Shown piece by piece: positions 7,170 to 11,945 of a DNA stretch of 11,945 nt. The DNA comes from Acidimicrobiia bacterium (GTDB lineage: Bacteria; Actinomycetota; Acidimicrobiia; Spongiisociales; UBA5794). A program made the position numbers and the translations under genes. The stretch spans positions 1-11,945 of the forward strand of contig JACDBE010000029.1 of NCBI GenBank assembly GCA_013695075.1, in the 5' to 3' direction. The first letter of the stretch is position 1; every line of letters starts with the position of its first letter. A model generated the notes under the pieces. That model was not told the origin of the DNA. It did not search any database and saw only the letters and a list, made by a program, of their open reading frames with translations.

Positions 7170-7199
7170 CTTCTAGCCGATGAGGGACCCCGGCGTCCA
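7170..7199 (-). promoter_or_regulatory. weak candidate promoter for the sunset-protein gene
   Basis: On the minus strand TGGACG (7199-7194; 4 of 6 to the -35 consensus) is followed after 18 bp by TAGAAG (7175-7170; 4 of 6 to the -10). It lies about 40 nt upstream of the start at 7131 in the short gap after the VOC gene. Matches are modest, and read-through from the VOC gene is an alternative. Confidence 0.25.
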
Positions 7200-7211
7200 G
7201 TGAATCGGCCG

Positions 7212-7811
7212 TTACCGGCCAGACTGGTGTTCGTGGGGCGTAGCGACCGCTCCGTCGGGTGACATGACGGCCAGCCCAGCGTCGATGGCCCGTACCGTGA
7301 AGATGCTCCGTCCCGGCTGGATGGCAGGGTGGGGGTCGGTCACCTCGAGACCCATCGACCGCCACCGCAGGGCAACGACCCCCAGCGGCTCCTGGGTGAC
7401 CAGCGCCACCCCGTACAGCGACGGTGCCCGCACCGGGGCTTCGATCGCCTCAAGGAGGGGACCGACCCGGAAGAACGCCGTCGGTCGGTCGCCGACGACC
7501 ATCCGCAGCCGTACCGGTACCCCGGCGGCGGCCATCGTGGCGACGGCGGCAGCCACATCCGGGACCAACACGACCACGTGGTCCAGGTCCCAACCGGCGA
7601 CGGCGGTGCCCGATGGCTGCTCGCATGGCGGGATCTCCAGCCCCGGAGTGGCACCGGTCCAGCGCCAACCGGGCTCCCCGGTGAGCAGGACCATGGAGCG
7701 GGTGGCCAGCGGGTTGGGGAGGTCGCACGCCTCCCACGGGATCGGGAGCCGTACCGCGGTGAGCCTTGCAGACAACCGATCTGGCACCGGGCGATCGTAC
7801 GGCACCGGCAT
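7212..7811 (-). CDS. VOC (glyoxalase/bleomycin-resistance fold) family protein
   Basis: From ATG 7811 the product is 199 aa. Residues 73-125 form a recognisable VOC module: WDLDHVVVLVPDVAAAV with the N-terminal metal-ligand-type H78, a helix with AAAGVPV, and FRVGPLLEAIEA with E121 at the strand-end acid position. Residues 132-185 read as a second beta-alpha-beta module (LYGVALVTQ to GLAVMSPD), but the equivalent His and Glu appear to be Gly or Ala and Met or Ser, so at most one half-site of metal ligands remains. Family members include lyases, dioxygenases and resistance proteins; I cannot name a substrate. The start is uncertain: ATG 7811 has no ribosome site, while an in-frame TTG at 7826 has GGTGGAGG (7831-7838) 4 nt upstream and would add five residues. 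A 13-bp inverted repeat overlaps that TTG. Confidence 0.72.
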   Translation of the reverse strand: MPVPYDRPVPDRLSARLTAVRLPIPWEACDLPNPLATRSMVLLTGEPGWRWTGATPGLEIPPCEQPSGTAVAGWDLDHVVVLVPDVAAAVATMAAAGVPVRLRMVVGDRPTAFFRVGPLLEAIEAPVRAPSLYGVALVTQEPLGVVALRWRSMGLEVTDPHPAIQPGRSIFTVRAIDAGLAVMSPDGAVATPHEHQSGR

Positions 7812-7815
7812 CGCG

Positions 7816-7904
7816 GCAAAGCCCAAGGAACCTCCACCGGGCCCTTCTCCCCGCACTTCCCCGAACGAGGCTTGGGAGCCCTGTGCCAGCACCTTGGGCT
7901 TTGC
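7816..7904 (-). repeat. 13-bp inverted repeat in the VOC leader, possible cis-regulatory RNA
   Basis: GCAAAGCCCAAGG (7816-7828) is the exact reverse complement of CCTTGGGCTTTGC (7892-7904), with a 63-nt spacer. In the minus-strand transcript the downstream arm contains the candidate TTG start (7826), and the GGUGGAGG ribosome-site-like motif lies just before it. The upstream arm can instead form a local hairpin, CCAGC/GCTGG (7886-7907). Two mutually exclusive folds around a start codon are typical of translational attenuators or riboswitches, but I recognise no known class. Confidence 0.45.
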
Positions 7905-8044
7905 TGGTTCGACGATACGGAGCCGCGGAGAGGCTTTCAAGCCCCTCGATCGTCACGGAGTCGGCAACCACCGCCCCGCGTCAATGTCAACAACTGCTAT
8001 CAGATGTGATCACCTGGGTATCGGACCGACCGCCGGTACCCGAG

Positions 8045-8086
8045 TTGTCCACGTATCCACAGCAACCCACAGCCCCTTGTGCACAA
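8045..8086 (+). promoter_or_regulatory. cluster of DnaA-box-like 9-mers
   Basis: Within 42 bp are TTGTCCACG (8045-8053; 8 of 9 to the actinobacterial TTGTCCACA), GTATCCACA (8053-8061; 8 of 9 to TTATCCACA), a degenerate CAACCCACA (8063-8071) and TTGTGCACA (8077-8085; 8 of 9), the last forming the palindrome TTGTGCACAA. No dnaA, dnaN, rpmH or AT-rich unwinding element is nearby, so DnaA titration or regulation is more likely than oriC. Confidence 0.45.
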
Positions 8087-8145
8087 CCCCTGGGGGATAT
8101 GTCCATCAAGGGGATGTTTCGCGAGGTTCTCGTCGCCGGGGGTGA

Positions 8146-9369
8146 TCAGTCGACGATGCCCCGGTACAGCTCGAGCAGGCGGTCGGCGGTGGCGCTCCAG
8201 GAGAACCGCTCGGAACGGATGGCGGCCTTCTGCGCCATGGCCCGGGCCATCTCCGGGTGGTCGATGATCGCCTGCACGGCGGCGGCGTGGTTGGCCGGGT
8301 CATGGCCGGCGACCAAGGTGCCGGTCACCCCGTCGTCGATGACATAGGGGAGCCCGCCGGTGGCGGCGGCGACCACGGGAAGACCGCAGGCCTGGGCCTC
8401 GGCGGCCACCAGCCCGAACGACTCCGACCGGGACGGCACCATGAGCACGTTGGCCGCCTGGTAGAAGCGGGGGAGCGCCCGATGCGGCTGGTTGGGTAGG
8501 AAGTGGACCCGGTGATCGATGTCGAGTTCGTCGGCCCGACGCTGCACCCGGGCCAGCTCTTCGGCACCCTGGGCTCCGCTGGCGCCACCGATGACCAGCA
8601 GGTGGGTGGAGGGTGAAAGCATGGCGGCGGCCTCGACGGCGACATCGGGACCCTTATGGGATTGGATGCGCCCCACGAACAGGACGATGGGAACCCCTTG
8701 GGGGAGGCCCAGCCACTCCCTGGCCTGATCACGGTCTCCGGGCAGGAACAGGTCGTGGTCGACCCCCGGGGGCGACAGGCACAACCGCTCCAGCCGGGCC
8801 CCGTAGTGCTGCACCAGGTCGTCGAACTCGTGAGGGGTGGAGGCGATGACGCAGTCGGATTGGGCGATCACTTCGGTCTCGGTGAGGGTGCGGATCGGGC
8901 TCGACAGCGGCTCGTCGACCCGACGGGCCAGGTCCTTGACCCTGCCAAGGGTGTGGAACGAGTTCGCCAGCGGCAGGTCGAGCATCTCCTTGAGGACCAC
9001 CCCCGCCCATCCCGACAGCCAGTAGTGGCTGTGGAGGAGGGCGGGGCGCTGACCGTGGTCGTCCAGCCAGCGGTACGCCGTCTCGGTGAACTCGCCGACG
9101 TACATCGGTAGCTGGGTCATGGCCAGCGGCTGGGGAGGTCCGGCGGTGACGTGCACCACCCGGTAGCTCCCCTCGGCCTCGGCCACCTCGGGCGCCTCGG
9201 GGTCGGTCCGCCTGGTGAAAACCGTGACGTCCACCTCACGGCCGGTCATCGTCGTGGCCAGCTCGTCGATGTAGACGTTCATGCCGCCGGAGTCGCCGGT
9301 GCCCGGTGCCAGCAGCGGGGAGGTATGGACCGATAGGTACACCACCTCATCTATGGCGCTATCTGTCAC
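8146..9369 (-). CDS. mshA: GT4 glycosyltransferase, MshA-like (mycothiol pathway)
   Basis: The 407-aa protein has the two-domain GT-B fold of family GT4. The N-terminus VVYLSVHTSPL, followed by PGTGDSGGMNVYI (22-34), is characteristic of MshA, which transfers GlcNAc from UDP-GlcNAc to 1D-myo-inositol 3-phosphate to start mycothiol synthesis. Other landmarks are HSHYWLSG (Y116), SFHTLGRVKD (T140), R160, FVGRIQSHKGPD (R234, K239) and the EX7E motif E316/E324 in SESFGLVAAEAQACG. Recalled MshA inositol-phosphate ligands are a Lys, Tyr, Thr and Arg; Tyr, Thr and Arg are present, but the Lys position appears to be M84. The acceptor could therefore differ. GTG 9369 overlaps the upstream stop by 4 nt (GTGA), with GGAG 7 nt upstream. 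It is the last gene of the minus-strand operon. Confidence 0.78.
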   Translation of the reverse strand: MTDSAIDEVVYLSVHTSPLLAPGTGDSGGMNVYIDELATTMTGREVDVTVFTRRTDPEAPEVAEAEGSYRVVHVTAGPPQPLAMTQLPMYVGEFTETAYRWLDDHGQRPALLHSHYWLSGWAGVVLKEMLDLPLANSFHTLGRVKDLARRVDEPLSSPIRTLTETEVIAQSDCVIASTPHEFDDLVQHYGARLERLCLSPPGVDHDLFLPGDRDQAREWLGLPQGVPIVLFVGRIQSHKGPDVAVEAAAMLSPSTHLLVIGGASGAQGAEELARVQRRADELDIDHRVHFLPNQPHRALPRFYQAANVLMVPSRSESFGLVAAEAQACGLPVVAAATGGLPYVIDDGVTGTLVAGHDPANHAAAVQAIIDHPEMARAMAQKAAIRSERFSWSATADRLLELYRGIVD

Positions 9370-10295
9370 GGCGAGGCTCCGAACCGCCCGGTCACCTCGA
9401 ACAGGGGGCGCTCCCGGGCACCGAGGCGGAACTTGTATGGCTCGTCGCCCTTGAGGAAGTCGAACACGGCCTTGCCCTCCGTCACGGCCCGCTCGATGAG
9501 CAGGCTCACCAGCACCACTCCCGGCGACCCGGCCCCGGCATCGGGATCGAACGCCGAGTTGTACAGGTAGTAGCCGGTGGCGTCCTCGAACCCGAACCCG
9601 GCAGCGACCGGTTCCCCCCCGTCACCACACACGACATCGATCACGGCGCCGGCATCGCGGTGCAGCCCGGCGAAGAAGCCCTCCATCTGCGAGCTCATGA
9701 ACAATGCCTTGTCGCCGGGAGACAACCGATGCATGGCGGCGAACGTGGCCACCGCCTCGTCGCCGGACCGCCGCTCAAGGCGAGGCTTCCCAAGCTCCTC
9801 GGCGAAGCGGCGCCGCTTGCGCCTGGTCTCGTGGCGCTGCTTCTTGCCGATGCCCTCCAGGTAGGCGTCGTGGGTGGCGGGGAGGTCGATGACGGCAGCG
9901 GCCTGGCGGCGGGTGGTGGTGGCGGCCACGCCGCTGGCGTCGAGCGCCGCCTGAAGCAGCGACGCCGCAGGCTCCGGGACCGAGTTGAAGGAGAATTGCC
10001 ACCCCGGGTCGGCGGCGGCCACCAGGGAACGGGTCACCTCGGTGAGATCGTCGCCGCGTGGCGAGTGGTAGTCGGTGAGGTCCTGCTCGCCGAGGAAGGC
10101 CACCAGATCTGCCCGCCGCAGCAGGGGGAGGAGGGCATCGTCGCAGGCCACCAGCATTAGCTCGTCGTCGGGCCGGCTGCGGTGCGCCCACCACGTCTCC
10201 AGGAAGGCGCGGCTGGTGAACGGTCCGGTCCCCGGTGCGGTCGGGGGCAGATCGAATGCCGGGACCCCCCACCGGGCGGTGACCCCGGCCGTCAT
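9366..10295 (-). CDS. GNAT-family transferase, BioF2/CelD-like
   Basis: The 309-aa protein resembles the BioF2-like GNAT group (Acetyltransf_6, related to CelD/FemAB folds). A first half (1-140), probably a degenerate GNAT unit, is followed by YLEGIGKKQRHETRRKRRRF (145-164), the basic helix typical of this group. Then come a strand region VVCGDGGEPVAAGFGF, YYLYNSAFD (242-250), SPGVVLVSLLIERA (257-270) where acyl-CoA would bind, and VFDFLKGDEPYKFRLG (277-292). The YKFRLG ending is a strong family mark. Members acylate sugars or amines or add amino acids in envelope precursors; the acceptor is unknown here. It starts at ATG 10295, overlapping the asparaginase stop (ATGA), and ends overlapping mshA, so the glycosyltransferase product is a candidate acceptor by context only. 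No signal peptide or TM is seen. Confidence 0.75.
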   Translation of the reverse strand: MTAGVTARWGVPAFDLPPTAPGTGPFTSRAFLETWWAHRSRPDDELMLVACDDALLPLLRRADLVAFLGEQDLTDYHSPRGDDLTEVTRSLVAAADPGWQFSFNSVPEPAASLLQAALDASGVAATTTRRQAAAVIDLPATHDAYLEGIGKKQRHETRRKRRRFAEELGKPRLERRSGDEAVATFAAMHRLSPGDKALFMSSQMEGFFAGLHRDAGAVIDVVCGDGGEPVAAGFGFEDATGYYLYNSAFDPDAGAGSPGVVLVSLLIERAVTEGKAVFDFLKGDEPYKFRLGARERPLFEVTGRFGASP

Positions 10296-11233
10296 CCCTG
10301 CCAACCGGCTATGTCGGCGACGACGGATCCAACCTGCCGGCCACCCCCGACGACGGCCGGGGCGTGGTCGGCGGCAAGGGCGGCGAGGGCGCCGGGGGAG
10401 ATCAGGTCGAGCCGGCGGGCCATCTCGATGAGACCGATCACGGCGATGCGCAGCGAGCCGTCCAGGCTCTTGACGGCGAGCCCGACCCCGTTGCGGGCGG
10501 CGGCCATGAGCCCCTCGGCGCCTCCCTTGGACGGCCCCCCCCACCACATGGCGAACCGACCGTCCGCCCGGTCATTGCCCGAGGTGAGCGCCGGGTAGCG
10601 CATCGTCGCCGTGCGGGCTCGCCCCAGCCGGGGGTCGTCGCTCAGCCTGGCGAAGCAAGTGGCCAGTGCACGCACCGTTCCCCGCAGCGTCGGCGCCCCG
10701 CACCCGTCGATCCCCACCGGGCGGGGGTCGACCCCGGACACCTCCTCGACAAGGTCGATCACCCGCCGTTGCAGCGGGTGCTCGGGGTCGAGGTAGCCGT
10801 CGAGGGCCCAGTGCGACGCTTGGCACGCCATGAGGAAGGCGGCGTGCTTGCCGGAGCAGTTGTGCAGGATCCGTCGCGGTGGGTTCCCCGCCTGGATGAG
10901 GCGCATCCTGGCCGATCTGCCCAGCGGAGGCTCGGCGGGGCATTGCAACCGCGTCTCGTCGAGGCCGGCACCGGTCAGCATGCTCTCCACGATGGCCACG
11001 TGGACCGGCTGGCCGGAGTGGCTGGCGCAGGCCAGCGCCAGCTGCTGGGTGTCGAGCTCCGCCCCGGCCTCGAGGCTGGCCGTGGCCTGCAGTGCCTTGA
11101 TCGCCGAGCGGTAGAACAGAGGCCGGTCGATGTCGCCCCATGCCGCCACCACCTCGCCGCTGCTGACAACGGCGGCGCCAACCCACGGGTGGGTGGACTC
11201 GACGAGACCAGATCGGATGGTGGCGGCGTACAC
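10292..11233 (-). CDS. L-asparaginase II, Rhizobium etli (ReAV) type
   Basis: The 313-aa protein belongs to the asparaginase II family (PF06089-type), which hydrolyses L-asparagine to aspartate and ammonia and is unrelated to E. coli AnsA/AnsB. Clear marks: IRSGLVESTHPWVGA (6-20), FYRSAIKALQ with S43 and K46, CASHSG with S73, HNCSGKHAAF with C126 and K129, GIDGCGAPT with C178, SGNDR (218-222) and SKGGAEG with K236. These correspond to the two Ser-Lys pairs of the active site and the Cys-Lys-Cys zinc site described for ReAV; K236 as the second-pair Lys is my alignment. All key residues appear intact. No signal peptide, so it is cytosolic. GTG 11233 lies 2 nt after the anti-sigma gene stop, with a weak ribosome site, implying re-initiation. 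The 3' end overlaps the GNAT gene by 4 nt. Confidence 0.88.
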   Translation of the reverse strand: MYAATIRSGLVESTHPWVGAAVVSSGEVVAAWGDIDRPLFYRSAIKALQATASLEAGAELDTQQLALACASHSGQPVHVAIVESMLTGAGLDETRLQCPAEPPLGRSARMRLIQAGNPPRRILHNCSGKHAAFLMACQASHWALDGYLDPEHPLQRRVIDLVEEVSGVDPRPVGIDGCGAPTLRGTVRALATCFARLSDDPRLGRARTATMRYPALTSGNDRADGRFAMWWGGPSKGGAEGLMAAARNGVGLAVKSLDGSLRIAVIGLIEMARRLDLISPGALAALAADHAPAVVGGGRQVGSVVADIAGWQG

Positions 11234-11235
11234 GC

Positions 11236-11772
11236 TCAGCCGGTGATGAGCTCGTCGATAGTGATGGACCCGGTGCGGTAGCGCTCCGCCAGCTCGGCGG
11301 CCAGCAGCGCCTCGACCCTGTGCGCGGTGCGCCGCTGGTCCGATATCTCTCGCTCCAGCGCCTCGGCGGCGGTGCGGGCGGCGACCAGCTCCTCGTCGCT
11401 GGCGGATTCCAGCCGACCGAGTGTGTCGGCGTCGAGCACCCGGTCGATCGGCCGCCGACCCGGCCCGGGGTGGATGACGGGGCCGGCGGCCAGGGCGTCG
11501 GGAGTCATCCGACCGGTACCCGAAATGGTGTCGTGGAGGATCTCGCCAAGCGAGTCGATCGGCGAACCCTCCGCCTCGCCCCCGCGGCGGCGCTGCTCGT
11601 ACCCGATCAGGTCGATCCTGCCGTGGAGCATCCGCCGCTGGTATGACAGCTCCCGCTCCACCACCAGGCACAGTTGGCGGCGGGCCCGCAGCGTTGCCGT
11701 GTCCACATCGGCGAGACCATCGACGAAAGACGGATCGGCGATGACGTCGGTGCGGCGGCGGCGCTGGCTCAT
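11236..11772 (-). CDS. RsiG-like anti-sigma factor with two c-di-GMP-binding-type motifs
   Basis: The 178-aa protein is mostly helical. It matches the RsiG family, in which a two-helix coiled coil binds c-di-GMP through two copies of E(X)3S(X)2R(X)3Q(X)3D and holds the sporulation sigma factor WhiG. Copy one is E39-S43-R46-H50-D54 in the stretch ERELSYQRRMLHGRID. Copy two is E140-S144-R147-H151-A155 in EREISDQRRTAH. Both have His at the Gln position, and copy two has Ala for the final Asp. A polar, Gly/Pro-containing linker (about 62-125) separates them. The N-terminus is basic (QRRRR). ATG 11772 is used; no good ribosome site is seen, but a TACCCT (minus strand, 11788-11783) lies 9 nt upstream, so a near-leaderless transcript is possible. 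It is the first gene of the operon. Family likely; ligand and sigma partner are inferred. Confidence 0.75.
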   Translation of the reverse strand: MSQRRRRTDVIADPSFVDGLADVDTATLRARRQLCLVVERELSYQRRMLHGRIDLIGYEQRRRGGEAEGSPIDSLGEILHDTISGTGRMTPDALAAGPVIHPGPGRRPIDRVLDADTLGRLESASDEELVAARTAAEALEREISDQRRTAHRVEALLAAELAERYRTGSITIDELITG

Positions 11773-11821
11773 GGGCTATCGAGGGTAGCGCCCGTCCGGC
11801 TGGCTCCCCACGCTCAGTATT

Positions 11822-11855
11822 TCGGCTCGCAAACACGTGCATGTTTGCGAGCCGA
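11822..11855. repeat. perfect 14-bp inverted repeat upstream of the RsiG-like gene
   Basis: TCGGCTCGCAAACA (11822-11835) and TGTTTGCGAGCCGA (11842-11855) are exact reverse complements around a CGTGCA centre, 50 bp upstream of the anti-sigma start. There is no T-run on either side. It could be a terminator for an upstream minus-strand gene or a DNA operator; its length and symmetry exceed those of the other hairpins here. Confidence 0.65.
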
Positions 11856-11910
11856 GCTGCGCCTCGCCCTGCGGGCGCGGCTCCGACCGTGACGTGCGGC
11901 CTGCGGCCGC
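11854..11910. repeat. two further GC-rich hairpins at the right edge
   Basis: GAGCTGCGCC (11854-11863) pairs with GGCGCGGCTC (11874-11883) over 10 bp with one G-T pair. GCGGCC (11896-11901) pairs with GGCCGC (11905-11910) around a TGC loop. On the minus strand an in-frame TAA at 11918-11916 could end a gene entering from outside, in which case these are its terminators. I see no gene in 11773-11945. Confidence 0.4.
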
Positions 11911-11945
11911 CCTCCTTACCCGGGCGGTCCGGCACAGCCGCACCG

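Larger units (their letters stand above)
7812..8145. other. 334-bp gene-free region upstream of the VOC gene
   Basis: No credible gene is seen on either strand. It contains a 13-bp inverted repeat next to the VOC start, a hairpin at 7928-7947 (8-bp arms with one G-T pair, TTCA loop), a TTGACA on the minus strand near 7984-7989 without a convincing -10, a GTGATCAC palindrome (8006-8013) and the DnaA-box-like cluster at 8045-8086. The minus-strand frame stays open from the VOC gene to 7940, but that stretch does not look like protein. Confidence 0.6.

Noticed and set aside
7885..7925. tRNA-like GGTTCGA segment
   Set aside because: There is no matching acceptor, D-arm or anticodon arm around it. 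The T-loop likeness is only a few bases.
7816..7960. Cobalamin or another known riboswitch upstream of the VOC gene
   Set aside because: GGGGAAGTGCGGGG looks faintly like part of a cobalamin core, but the B12 box and the CTGTCCCGCAACTG-like segment are absent.
8045..8086. Chromosomal replication origin
   Set aside because: DnaA-like boxes are present, but there is no AT-rich unwinding region and no dnaA, dnaN, gyrB or rpmH nearby. It is kept only as a DnaA-box cluster.
10364..11281. 305-aa plus-strand open frame opposite the asparaginase
   Set aside because: It has no recognisable motifs and is Arg/Pro/Gly-rich, while the minus frame holds an intact enzyme.
11911..11917. Minus-strand AAGGAGG as a ribosome binding site for an extra gene
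   Set aside because: No ATG, GTG or TTG follows at a usable distance on that strand.

Overview
The window looks like chromosomal DNA from a high-GC actinobacterium. Codon third positions are mostly G or C, GTG and TTG starts are frequent, and the gene set points the same way: an F420-type luciferase-like oxidoreductase, a mycothiol-type glycosyltransferase, a sunset-domain membrane protein and an RsiG-type anti-sigma factor. A deep-branching lineage such as Acidimicrobiia is my guess; nothing in the window proves it. I see no transposase, phage gene, CRISPR array, tRNA or rRNA.

Plus-strand block (1-5949). It opens with the 3' part of an MMPL/RND-like membrane protein that carries a long Pro/Glu/Ala linker and a degenerate GHKL-ATPase-like tail. 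Four bases later comes an F420-dependent G6PDH-like oxidoreductase. After 128 bp follow homoserine O-acetyltransferase (metX) and glutamate racemase (murI), overlapping by 4 bases. A hairpin-rich gap with a plausible promoter leads to a small excisionase/BldC-like HTH gene and a protein with two tandem Sm/SH3-like repeats, probably co-transcribed.

Convergent junction and middle (5950-8145). A perfect 7-bp hairpin separates the plus-strand block from a minus-strand gene for a single-pass membrane protein. That protein has a very acidic Ala/Asp/Met-rich body and a C-terminal sunset domain. Next, also on the minus strand, is a VOC (glyoxalase-fold) protein. The 334-bp gene-free stretch upstream of it holds a 13-bp inverted repeat next to its start and a tight cluster of DnaA-box-like 9-mers.

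Minus-strand operon (8146-11772). In transcription order it encodes an RsiG-like c-di-GMP-type anti-sigma factor, an ReAV-type L-asparaginase II, a BioF2/CelD-like GNAT transferase and an MshA-like GT4 glycosyltransferase. Gaps are 2 nt, then ATGA and GTGA overlaps, so the four are probably one transcript. The last 170 bp, upstream of the anti-sigma gene, contain a perfect 14-bp inverted repeat and two further GC hairpins.

The points most worth following are the RsiG-like protein heading a metabolic operon, the MMPL protein that appears to have lost both its proton-relay pair and the catalytic residues of its fused ATPase-like domain, and the two non-coding signals upstream of the VOC gene.
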